From NCBI GenBank assembly GCA_964036665.1, contig OZ038532.1:21727037-21791036 (forward strand): a DNA stretch of 64,000 bases, in the 5' to 3' direction. The position numbers and the translations under genes are program-made. The notes beneath the pieces were generated by a model. The model had not been told where the DNA came from, ran no database searches, and saw nothing but the letters and a program-made list of their open reading frames with translations. Below are positions 37,149 to 47,792 of this stretch, in pieces. How positions within the stretch are numbered: the first letter of the stretch is position 1; each line of letters opens with the position of its first letter. This DNA comes from Gordius sp. MW1. Lineage: Eukaryota > Nematomorpha > Gordioida > Gordea > Gordiidae.

Positions 37149-38360
37149 GTTTAAACATACAACCTTTGAATATAGTGAATTTAAAAATAAACATATTTAA
37201 TCGTGAACCCCTAAAATTCTTTTTAAATAGATACATTGCGGTGTGTAAGCTCTGCCAATAAATCTGTAAACAATCTTGAACCATGTTGGATGTATCAAGT
37301 CGATTATTTTTTAGCTATGAACTTTTAAATTATTTTTTATATTTAAATGAAATAAAGTTTAAAGACGGGTCATTGTACTTAAAAAATTGGAATAAAAAAT
37401 TTGAATAACCATAAATATGTTTGAATGTAAAAATAATAAAAAAATTTAATAAAAGTAGTTATCCTTTAGATTTAGGTTAATGTAAAATGTTTAGCATGCC
37501 TTACTTAGTGAACATTTGATGCCTGTAACGTCCAATTTGTACGAAACAGTTTTGAACGAATCTTTAAGCAATTCTATTTTATCCGGTTTTAATATCATTT
37601 TACCGCTTGGCTTATTGACTGATTCACTACCAGGAATAATATTTATTGGAATTCTTTCAAAATCATTTACACCCAAATCCAAAGATTTTTGCACTTTTCT
37701 TCTAAGTGGGGGGTCCTGAAGTTTGAGAATCAAAGAGCCATTACCAGTTGTCGGCGATTGGCTCATTTTCCGTTGGAACAACCCATACTATAAAATCATC
37801 CTTTTGACAGTATAACATAGACTTGGCTCAAAATCGATATGAATTATCCAAAATTAATAACTATTACCATAATAAGATAATCACTCTAATTTCGTAGGTT
37901 ACCTTGAATTTAATGATCCATATGCGCTACCAAATTATTATAAAAATCAATATCTTAATTTTTAATTTATGTGTTGAAGAACGATATTTAACTCATTGTT
38001 TCACATCATCATAAATTATTGGGAGAACGGATTATCAAAACAGTGTTTAAATTTTCAGTTAAAAGTTAACACTTCTTAGATATAATCAGTGTTTAATTCA
38101 TCGCAATTGCGTTGTCTCAAAATATATGAGGATCATCGCCCCCCTCTACATATTTAAATATTGGTTTTGATATAGTTATTTCATCAAAATCACCAATTTA
38201 TACTCTTTGTCATGGCTTAAATCTATAAAAAACGAAATAAGCAACAAGATTGTGGTTTTATTTGAATTTATTTAACAATGCGTTAGTAATTTAACGTTAA
38301 AGGTATAAATAACAAAAGATAAACATTAAAAAAAATTATATGATTTTAGTAGGTAGTCCA

Positions 38361-38650
38361 TCAACCAACTGTCCCATATGTTCGACCAGGTAATAGCTTA
38401 CCTTTTATCATCATAATAATCGTGATTGTGATGGTGATGATGTGAATGATGGGTCTTAGTTTTACGTTTAACTCTAAATTTAGCTTGTCCACCATCATGA
38501 ATTTTTCCCATTTTGATGCCTAAAGATCTTTTGGATTTCATGAGTGGAGATGGCATTAAAAGTGCTTGTTGTTCCAGAAACGAAAGTTCCTTAGAATTTT
38601 GTCCAGAAGCTAATGCTTTAGCCCTGACCTGAGTCAAGGAGGCGATCCCC
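38361..38650 (-). pseudogene. His-rich terminal exon, left copy
   Basis: Encodes QVRAKALASGQNSKELSFLE, a basic segment and a His run (HHSHHHHHNHD). Compared with the right copy (61410-61690) the splice acceptor is changed from TTTAG to TTTGG, and a frame shift after the His run gives a premature stop at 38398-38400. The right-copy reading would end at 38361. The parent gene is not recognised. It lies upstream of, and on the same strand as, globin A-left, but is not part of it. Confidence 0.6.
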
Positions 38651-40250
38651 AAACATACAATCTTGTAGGGGAAAAAAACTCTCTTAATATTTGGGTAATT
38701 TCATATATTTTAGTCTCTATTTAGATTAAGGTTTGCTAAGATTGTTTTGTATGAAAATTAATTTTTACATAAAAGATTAGATTTTATGCAGTCTCGCGCT
38801 AGGGTAATTTTAAAATTCCTTATATATTTTTTATAATTTTTTTTCATTCTTGTAAACTTATAATCTGCAAAAATAGTTATTGAATCTCTATATATATTTG
38901 TAAAATAAAAGTGTTAGAATCTTTATATAAAATTTACTAGTAATATCCGTAGGGTAGCTTCGTAATTTTGAAATTTCATCCCAATTTTAAATATTTATTT
39001 AAAACAGAAAATAACTATTAATATATGGATGATTATTACCAACTCACGCTTACATAAGTAAAATTGTAGGTCAAATATAAAGATTTAATTTTAATAAGGG
39101 AATAGATAATTATTAAAATGTGAAGCATTCAAGATAAGCCTGAAGCATCTTGGTTTATTATTACTTTCTTGGCACCAAGGATGGATGTGATCTTATACAT
39201 TATGCTGCATAAATTGTATGTAAAGTGGCAATGTGTATCAAAATTAATTTTCATTTCAGCAATTTATAATCCTTTATTTTCAATACCTGGCCACGTATCT
39301 TAATTATTTGAAGGAGCACGTCAATTGACACGCCATAAAATGGTTGTCATTTTGAAATTTTTGCTCAAAACAAAAAAAATGACAACAGTAATTTCAATGT
39401 GTCGTTAACTTAAAAGTAAAAACCGCACTTTAAAACTGTTTTTAAGTCGACAATTAATCAAAATTTTAGCTTATTTAAAGTATTTTGCATTTGAGAAAAG
39501 CTTTAATAATTATTTACACGATTATGGAGGCATATATTTATCATTGAATAACTATATTGAAAGAAAAACTGCTTTATTTTAGTTTCTTCCCTCAAAATTT
39601 AAAATGAAATATATTCTTTTACTTCAAAAAACATGCCCAAAATTCATACCAACTTTTAGTTTTTTCAATTAAAAAATTGGCTTGACGATTATAAGATATG
39701 CGGTAACCTGTTTGGATCATTCTCTAAAATTAAAGAAGTCATGCTAAATTGTATGTTTCATTTGTAAAATAAATAACTGACATTATTCTAGAGATTATTT
39801 ATAAAATTACCTGTTATCGTATGTACATAATCATCGTACTAAAAAGTGATGCAAATAAAAGAAAGTCCTGAGGCGAAGCCATAAAAGATTGTATAAATTA
39901 AGATTGCAATAAAATAAATGGGTATATAATTGGTAATGGTTATTATGCAGTTCTATAATGTTTATAGAGTATCAGTGAATCTGTAATAGCGTCTGAATGA
40001 ACAAGCAGTTTATATTTTAAAATTACTTCATCTTAAATATTTCGAATTTATTCAAAGATTAGTTTGTCTATGTTTAAAACCTATGAAATCAATTAATTTT
40101 GAGCATTAAGAAATTGTGAAGTTATCTTTAAAATTAAATAATAAAGCAATTTAAAATAATATATGTATGGTAAATAATGGATAAAACTTTTAGCAGTTAA
40201 GAATTAATTTGTAGCCGGCTCCAATCTCAAGCTAAATTTATTTAATAATA
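38651..40250. other. Intergenic, end of left block
   Basis: Similar to 61691-62360 up to about 39300. After that the two diverge, marking the right edge of the left block. No upstream exon of the His-rich gene is recognised. Confidence 0.5.
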
Positions 40251-40251
40251 A

Positions 40252-40275
40252 TTATATATATATATATATATATAT
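40252..40275. repeat. (TA)n microsatellite
   Basis: About 24 bp of alternating T and A at the left edge of a TIR element. Confidence 0.9.
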
Positions 40276-42477
40276 GTAAACCAGGGGCTTCGCCCCTGGT
40301 GGGAGGGGGGAGGGGGGGGGGGAGGGGGAAGGGGAGGGGGAAGGGGGAACGAAACTCATCTTTACTCCGTATAAACGTAGCATATCTGCTATGCAATTTA
40401 TGGGCGAGAAAGGTGGGAAGGGGCGAGAATGCCTAGGGGGGGGGCAATAGGTCAAGCAGGGAGTCAGATAATACTCGTACAACGTTATAGTTGTTTTTTA
40501 AATATACTATTTTCTTTGTAATAATTTTCCTCAATAAATCAAGTATTAATAAATGTTTTATAGCAGGTTTTACAAACATTTAGCTTTATTTGTATGAAAA
40601 AAAAACTAAGTTATCATTTTGCATTTTATACTTGATTTTGAGGAATAGTTTTTCTTTCATTCATTCTTATTTATCAACTTCTAAATTATCAAAATGACGA
40701 AAGGAACGCAAGTAGAGGGTATGACCTTGGAAAAGCCAATAGTCATCCTTCCAAAATGTAAATCTTTCAATTTAGAGTTTTTTTGATATTGTATAAATTT
40801 AAACAATTTGGTGGACCCATACTTTAAATTATGACTATAGACTCTATTCAAATCATGCGCATTGTATAGTATAAACAAGATTTAAAAAAAAGAAAAAAGC
40901 CATTGGTCATTTTTTCCATTGGTCAGACAGCCAAATAGCCTATAATTATAATATAGAAAAAAATGCGATATACACTTTGGCCAGTGGTTTTCTAAAGGTC
41001 AGCAGACAGCCAAATAACTAGCCTATAATTATAATAAAGAAAAAAATCGATTTTAATCTCACTTTGGCCATTGGTCATTTTTTTCATTGGTCAGTAGCCA
41101 GCAGACGGCCAAATAGCCTATATTTATAATATAGAAAAAAAAATTGATACACTTTGGCAAATGGCCATTTTTTTCCATTGGTCAGCAGCCAGGAGACGGT
41201 CAAAAAGGATATAAATACATAAGAGACAAAAAAATTTTAAGTTAAACTTTGGCCAATGGTCATTTTTTCTATTGGTCAGCAGCCAGCGGACGGCCAAAAA
41301 GCCAATATTATCAATGTTATTAACAAGAACAATATATTAATTATTAATTTAAAAAAAATTGCCCTCGCCGAGATTCAAAAAACGAAAAAAAATTTTGGTT
41401 TAAACTTTGGCTAATGGTCATTTTTTCATTGGTCAGTAGCCAGGACACGGTCAAAAAGTCATATTATCAATATTATTAACAAGAACAATATATTAATTAA
41501 CTAAAAAATTTGCCCTCGCCGGGATTCGAACCCACATCAGTAGATTCAAGTTGGACGAACGGACGGTCAACGGACGGACGGGCGGACAACGAAAAGCGAG
41601 CCAATAAAATGCATAGCAATTAGTATATTAAAAAAAATCATGCGCATATGTATAGTATAAACAAGATATTAAAAAACGGAAAAATTTTCCAATCAGACTT
41701 TAACCATCGGTCATTTTTTCCATTGGTCAGACAGCCAAATAGCCTATAATTATAATATAAAAAAATGCGATATACACTTTGGCTAGTGGTCATTTTTTCT
41801 AATGGTCGGTAGACAGCCAAATAACTAACCTATAAAATCTGTAAAAAAAATCGATTTTAATCTCACTTTGGCCAGTGGTAATTTTTTTCATTGTCAGTAG
41901 CCAGGAGTCAAAAAGAATATAAATACATGAGAGACAAAAAAAACCGAAAAAAATATTTCGATTCACACTTTGCCCAATGGTCATTTTTTCTATTGGTCAG
42001 CAGCCAACGGACGGCCAAAAAAGCCAATATTATCAATTATCAACAAGAACAATATATTAATTTAAAAAAATAAAAATAAAATTTGCCTTCGCCGAGATTC
42101 GAACCCACATCAGTAGAGACATAGGCCTTTGTAGGGGGGGGGGGGCACAGGGACCCATATCAGTAGAGTCATAGGCCCTTGTAGGGGGTCATAGGGTAAT
42201 TATCAATGTTAACTAAATAGAGCAATTATAAAAACGAAAAAAAAAGTTTCGATTTAAACTTTGGCCAATGGTCATTTTTTTCATTGGTCAGCAGTCAGGA
42301 GACGGTCAAAAATTAATATTATAAATGTTATTAACAAGAACAATATATTAATTTAAAAAAAATTTGCCCTCGCCGGGATTCGAACCCACATCAGTAGATT
42401 CAAGTTGGACGGACAGATGGACGGATAACGGACGGACGGACGGACAACGAAAAGCGAGCTCATAAATTGCATAGCAA
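40271..42477. mobile_element. TIR element cluster (inverted relative to 480-1930)
   Basis: The left end has a hairpin AGGGGCTTCGCCCCT, a G/A tract and GCTATGCAATTTATGGGC. Two tandem bodies follow (about 40853-41624 and 41637-42470). Each begins ATCATGCGCAT.TGTATAGTA and ends with AAAGCGAG..CATAAA.TGCATAGCAATTA. Each body holds several TTTGGCCAATGGTCATTTTT and CATTGGTCAGCAGCCAG units. A tRNA-like TCGCCGGGATTCGAACCC segment recurs at about 41518, 42090 and 42370. No protein is encoded. Confidence 0.7.
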
Positions 42478-42604
42478 TTAATTATCTAATAGGTGAAGGT
42501 AAGTTAGTCAATTAGGTGCGCATACATTTTGTTATGCACACTAATTGTCTATAAACACCAACCTAGGTGTAACCGGCATTAATTGTATTATTATACTTGT
42601 AAAC
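42478..42604. other. Third copy of the A-B spacer, left piece
   Basis: TCTAATAGGTGAAGG and the sequence after it match 25725-25850 and 53135-53260. The stretch is interrupted by the hAT element and resumes at 45010. Confidence 0.75.
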
Positions 42605-43013
42605 CAGAGGTCAGATTTGTTAGAATTTTTCAGCCCGAACCCGGCCCGGCCCGATTTTATAATTAATCTGCCCGCCCGAGCCCGCCCGAACCCATCTAAG
42701 TGTCCGCCCGGGCCCGCCCGAATCGTTAAAGCTGCCCGAATTGCCCGGCCCAAAATATTGAATTTGCCCGTTAGTCCCGAATTTGTGAGGTCGCAAACAG
42801 AGGTCGGATTTGTTAAGCCCAAACCCGGCCCGGTCTAAATTTTTAACTAAATTCCCCGCCTGAACCCTTCTAAGTGTCCGCTCAGCCATGCCCAAGGGGG
42901 GGGGGGGGGGGGTGGCAGCATTCGCGAACGCGATAAAAATGTAAGAAAATAATTTACTACTACCATAGTAATAGAGTAGCAGTTTAAATCGTTAGATATT
43001 ATCATATTACGTC

Positions 43014-43390
43014 AGGCGCGTAGCCAGGATTTTCCCTCAGGGGGGGGGGGAAATTTCCAAAAATTGTTATAACATTTTTATTTCAACGTCAAAATTATAA
43101 AATCTGGTATAAAACATATAGAAAGTCATTATAATTAATTAACTTGGTCAGTTACGTTGCACAACTATAAAGTAGAAATCCAAAAAAATTTTATAACATT
43201 TTTATTTCAACATTAAAATTATAAAATCTGGTATAAAACATAAAGAAAGTCATTATAAATAATTAACTTGGTCAGTTACGTTGCACAACTATAGAATATA
43301 AACTTTAGATCTAAAATAATTTTTTCATAAAAAATCTGTGGGGAGGGAATTTCCCGTTCCCCCCCCCCCCCCCCCCCCGTCATTTACGCC
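43014..43390. repeat. G/C-run-bounded repeat inside the hAT-like element
   Basis: Starts GGCGCGTAGCCAGGATTTTC with a run of 12 G and ends with a run of 21 or so C and GTCATTTACGCC. Inside, a segment of about 105 bp (TTATAACATTTTTATTTCAA ... GTTGCACAACTATA) occurs twice in tandem. Probably a diverged MITE. Confidence 0.55.
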
Positions 43391-43531
43391 ATTAGTTAAA
43401 ATAATAAATTTTGTCATTTATCAGTTAAAAGAAATTTTACATTTATAAATCTATTTATCTTAATATATAAATAAATATATTTATTTTAATATATGTTTTT
43501 TGATACGTCATTTTATTCTTTTATAAAATAA

Positions 43532-44598
43532 CTAGCTGACCCGGCAAACGTTGTTTTGCCCTATTAAAAATATTAAAAAAATAAAAAATTTAAATAAGAA
43601 AAAAACTACCAATTAATATCTATATGTTCTACTTTTTACATTTTTTAAAACTTACATAAACGATGAAAATAAATCCTTTATGCGCCCGCCATCCCTCCTC
43701 TCCACCCCAAATCGGTCCAGTAGTTTTCGAGGGGTCCCGTTTTTTTGTTTTATACGTTGGTTTATACGTTTTGACACTTAATAAAGACGTCTCAAAAACT
43801 ACTGGACAGATTTGGCTTATGGCGGGCGCATAAAGGATTTATTTTCATCGTTTATGTAAGTTTCATAAAATGTAAAAATAGACAAAATTTCTCCGACTTA
43901 CACTTTATGAATAATTGACTAAAAACAAAATATTCATAACGCAGTATAGATATAACCCAAATAAGTTTATCCAATAATATAATTTACACGGAAAAGCATC
44001 TTTTATCATATGGAATAAAAAGCATATATGTAATTAATTGGTAAAGAGCATATTAAAACTTATTAACCCCTCAAAAACTACTGGACCGATTTGGCTTGAA
44101 CAAATTTTAAAACATACTCCGGAGTATAGGGAATAAAGTATGAAATTTTAAGCGAAATCGGTCCAGTAGTTTTTGAGGGACGTCTTTATTAAGTGTCAAA
44201 ACGTATAAACCAACGTATAAAACAAAAAAACGTGACTTCTCGAAAACTACTGGACCGATTTGGCTCGAACAAATCTTAAAACATGCTCCGAAGTATGGGA
44301 AATAAAGTATGAAATTTTGAGCCAAATCGGTCGAGTAGTTTTGAGGGACGTCTTTATTAAGTGTCAAAACGTATAAACCAACGTATAAAACAAAAAAACG
44401 TGACCCCTCAAAAACTACTGGACCGATTTGGCTCAAACAAATTTTTAAAACATGCTCCAGAGTATGGGGAATAAACTGTGAAATTTTGAGCCAAATCGGT
44501 CTGTTAGTTTTCCAAATTTGGTGGTGGCATAGATACAAACAAACACAATCAAACAAACACACAAACATACATACATAGTTTCATTTTTATATATAAGA
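43532..44598 (-). mobile_element. Non-autonomous Helitron nested in the hAT-like element
   Basis: The minus strand starts TCTTATATATAAAAATG at 44598 and ends with the hairpin GGCAAAACAACGTTTGCC, GGGTCAG and CTAG at 43532. Inside, about three units of 130-140 bp carry AAACTACTGGACCGATTTGG and ACGTCTTTATTAAGTGTCAA. It has no Rep or helicase; a 153-codon frame on the minus strand is a by-product of the tandem units. Confidence 0.88.
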
Positions 44599-45009
44599 TA
44601 TGAAAATTAAAAATTTTTTGATTTTGAGATAAACCAGTTAAACTAATTTATTCGAAATAAAATAAAATTTAATTCTGAAGAAGTTAAAATTAGGATTTAG
44701 GACATTATATAAACGTACGATAAGGATTTAAGCGATAGAAAAAAATCTAGTCAAATTTATTATGGCCCAAAATTGTTTATAAGCGAATTTTTCTTTTTTC
44801 GAGGAAAATCAATTTGATAAATAGGCATGCCCGAATTGCCCGAATCTTATCAGCGTGCCCGCCCGGGCCCGTCCGAAAAGTAAAACTTAAGACCGTTGCC
44901 AAGCCCGGCCCGTGGGCCGGGCCGGGCAGCGGGCCGGGCAGCGGGCCGGGCAGCGGGCCGGGCAGCGGGCCGGGCAGCGGGCCGGGCATTTCTGACCTCT
45001 GTTGTAAAC

Positions 45010-46276
45010 CTTATTGAGCGTATTGAATGCTTCTCTAGAGTTACGCAAATGATAATTTAAGGCATAGCTGACTCAAAATTTGGATAGCACTTTGAGATAA
45101 TATGCAAAGGGTGTTTTAGCAAAACGGACTGCCATTCTTTATATTAATTTTCATACACATTATTAAAGGTCTTCTCTATGGCTATCGGGTTTTAAAACTA
45201 TTTAAAAGAACCTTTAACTAATGTTAAAGTTGGAAATTTTAAGCTATATTTATTTAAAAAGGGATCAACGTTAGTATCATTGTTTAATTGCGTGATATGT
45301 AGTATTAAGCAATAACAAAATGTTTTTTTTGTAATTTTTAGCCTAATATTTTAAATATTAAGAGTGATATTAACTAGCGCGTCTTATTTAACGTACGCTA
45401 TTGAAAGGAGTAAACATACTTAGTACCATCACCATCAAAATAGTCTATAAAGTAAGAAGCGCGTCCCTACTGTAAGGTCCTTTTTCTAATGTCCCCTCCC
45501 CTATGGTCTTAAATCAGATAAAATTAATTAGGGCCAGTTTTGTAATTTTATAGCTCCGCCAAATGTGCCAGATGTTTTAACTACACTTAACCTAACCATA
45601 CTCATCATTTTATGTTGTTATTATTAGCACACGATTGTTTGTTATATATATTTACAATACCAGCAAGCTAACAAAGCACTTATGGCCATGGGTGTAGCCA
45701 AGGAAGGGGGGCAAGAAGGGGCGGCTGCCCCCCCCCCTCAAATTACAAAAATTTGTTAAAATTTATTAAAATTTTGGCTTAAAATTTCAAAAAATAATCA
45801 CTTTGCCACTCCTTAAATCGTTTTTGCCTTCCTTTAATTCCAATGCTGGCTACGCCAATGCTCATGTCACCGGTGGTTGATTTGCGCCACACCCATATAA
45901 AAAGTCTTTAAAATAAAAGGAAACTAACGCTTATATATGGCTATTTTATGCACAATAGGCGCCTCCGTTTGGTACAGATTTGCTATTTTGTTGTAAAATT
46001 TACAATGTATTCACTTTAAATGTGAGTAATCCAAATTACTGACTATACAGTTTTTTAAGCAATAAAATATATTTAATCTTTGCACATATATAAATGTGAT
46101 GAAAATACTATATAAGCCATTTTAATACAGTCATATATATTTATAAATATTATTTTATTCATACAAAATTATTAATTGCCTACATTAATATCTTAATTTA
46201 AAACGATTTTAAGGCTTAACTTATTTTTCTTTTAAATTTCGCTTTCTATACTCACATAATAGATAACTTATATAAA
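45010..46276. other. Third copy of the A-B spacer, right piece
   Basis: Matches about 25845-26450 and 53260-53890, including GTTACGCAAATGATAATTTA and the AATGCTATATAAGCATTTT-type block. It includes a diverged GCGTAGCC MITE (about 45688-45862). It ends where the first of two Helitrons begins. Confidence 0.7.
45688..45862. mobile_element. GCGTAGCC-family MITE, diverged
   Basis: CCATGGGTGTAGCCAAGG on the left and GCTGGCTACGCCAATG on the right. No clear 8-bp duplication remains. Confidence 0.7.
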
Positions 46277-47792
46277 TCTTATATATAAAAATGAAACTAT
46301 GTGTGTATATGTGTATGCCGCCACCAATTTTGTAAAACTACCAGACCGATTTGGCTTAAAATTTCACAGTTTATTTCCCACACTCCCGAGCATGTTTTAA
46401 GGTTTGTTCGAGCCTAATCGGTCCAGTAGTTTTCGAGAGGTCAAGTTTTTTCTGTTTTATAAGTTTTGGCACTTAATAAAGACGTCATATGACGTCATAT
46501 TGTGACAACAATCAAATTTAATAATGATAAGACGTTTATTTTTATTCAGAAACAATATAAATAATCAGAATTGTTTTAAACGTAACTTTTTTTCCATCTT
46601 GATAATCTACAAATAATCGGAGCCTTTTTTTCCATCCCGACAATCTACAAATAATCGGAGCCGCTAACAATTTTGGAAATCTACCAGACCGATTTGGTTC
46701 TAAATTTCACACTTCATCCTGACACTCGATAATCTACAAATAATCGGAGCCTTTTTTTCCATCCCGACAATCTACAAATAATCGGAGCCGCTAACAATTT
46801 TGGAAATCTACCAGACCGATTTGGTTCTAAATTTCACACCTCATCCTGACACTCCGAAATGCAAAAAAAAATTTTTCCATTCCGATAATCTACAAATAAT
46901 CGGAGCCTTTTTTTCCATCCCGACAATCTACAAATAATCGGAGTCGCTAACAATTTTTTAAATCTACCAGACCGATTTGGTTCAAAATTTCACACTTCAT
47001 TCCTGACACTCTGGAATGCGATAAAAACATGCACAATCATCATTTGGGATGAATGTACGATGGCACATAAAAAAGCACTCGAGGCGCTGGATTGTATACT
47101 CCGAGATTTGAGACAGATTGCTCGTCCTATGAGAGGAGCTCTCTTGCTGCTAGCCGGTGACTTCCGTCAAACCTTGCCAGTCACCCTAAAGTCAACACCC
47201 TCAGATGAGCTTAATGCTTGACTGAAAGCGTCATATCTTTGGAGAAGTGTGAAGATAATCACGCTAACCACCAACATGCGTGTTCATTTACTTCAAGATT
47301 ATTCGGCGCAACCATTTGCTAACCAACTGTTGGACTTGGGAGACGGTCAATTTCCAATTGAACCTACAACGCACGAAATATCATTTCAATCGCACTTTTG
47401 CAAAATACAGTTATCAATTGAAGATGTCGTAAATATGGTGTTCCCGAAAATTCTTATTAACTTCACAAATCACGACTGGCTTTATGAAGGGACTATCTTG
47501 GCTCCGAAGAATGACGACGTGAACAAAATAAATAATCGCATTCTATTGAACATTCCCGGTGAACCATTCACTTACACATTTGACACAGTTATCGATGCAG
47601 ATCAGGCGGTGAATTATCCAACTGAATTTCTAAATTCATTGGAACCATCGGCAATGCCACCTCACAAATTGATTCTGAAAATTGGTTCACCTATAATGAT
47701 CCTTCGCAATTTAAATCTACCTAAGTTGTGTAACGGAACCAGCATCGGGAACGCGGGTAAATGGCAAAACAACGTTTGCCGGGTTCATCTAG
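46277..47792 (+). mobile_element. Helitron of tandem pair, copy 1
   Basis: 5' end TCTTATATATAAAAATG at 46277; 3' end with hairpin GGCAAAACAACGTTTGCC and GTTCATCTAG at 47792. It carries about three tandem units with AATCTACAAATAATCGGAGC (46600-46940) and a captured or residual Pif1-like helicase segment (about 47040-47790). It joins the next copy directly. Confidence 0.9.
47040..47790 (+). pseudogene. Helicase fragment in Helitron copy 1
   Basis: Begins IIWDECTMAHKKALEALD (motif II), then LLLLAGDFRQTLPV (motif III region), then TLTTNMRVHL and a segment to the 3' hairpin. One in-frame TGA (about 47220) interrupts it, where copy 2 has TGC. Nothing upstream supplies Walker A or a Rep domain, and the final SF1 motifs are also missing, so it cannot be an active helicase. 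Confidence 0.8.

Larger units (their letters stand above)
28618..37786 (-). pseudogene. Globin A-left (two single-base frameshifts in exon 1)
   Basis: Exons 37505-37786, 30530-30773 and 28618-28809. Exon 1 begins MGCSNGK and then hits TGA because one A is missing relative to the right copy; a second missing A near the donor (ATCAAATGTT, about 37517) shifts the end. The donor (AA/GTAAGG), acceptors and the other exons are intact. Exon 2 encodes FPKIVIAEDQ, distal His in LAVHAEIVMNTF and proximal His in TSLGTYHYHIAG. Exon 3 encodes EQPLLEAVKEVLGSKWNHG and RFVVNTLHQAC, ending in KAS. Intron 1 is about 6.7 kb because of an hAT/Ty3/MITE stack. The poly(A) signal is ATTAAA (28556-28561), where the right copy has AATAAA. 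Either a recent pseudogene or a good gene with two homopolymer errors. Confidence 0.85.
42605..45001. mobile_element. hAT-like element with GGCCCG subterminal repeats
   Basis: Terminal repeats CAGAGGTCAGA (42605 on) and TCTGACCTCTG (to 45001). The target duplication TTGTAAAC at 42597-42604 and 45002-45009 is perfect over 8 bp. Subterminal regions hold Cs and Gs in GGCCCGGCCCG-type arrays, with six direct GCGGGCCGGGCA units at about 44925-44990. A second internal terminus-like CAGAGGTCGGATTTGTTA is at about 42797. It has no transposase and carries a nested Helitron (43532-44598). Open frames across the GC arrays are artefacts of the repeats. Confidence 0.9.

Noticed and set aside
40252..40482. 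Pro/Ser-rich open frame
   Set aside because: It is the complement of a long G/A tract and a TA microsatellite at the edge of a TIR element.
41509..41540. Possible tRNA gene (GGGTTCGAATCCCGG on the minus strand)
   Set aside because: Only the T-arm-like part is present; I find no matching acceptor, D-arm or anticodon arm upstream, and it recurs within a repeat family.
42541..42895. Overlapping Gly/Pro/Arg-rich open frames on both strands
   Set aside because: They are translations of the GGCCCG subterminal arrays of a hAT-like element; the same applies at 44777-45017.
44107..44568. Open frame of 153 codons with internal protein repeats
   Set aside because: The protein repeat simply mirrors the 130-140 bp tandem DNA units of a non-autonomous Helitron.
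45010..46276. Hidden globin exons 2 and 3 belonging to globin C-right
   Set aside because: The minus strand was read for the LGxxH and LLEA...VLG patterns; none occur, and the segment instead matches the A-B spacer.
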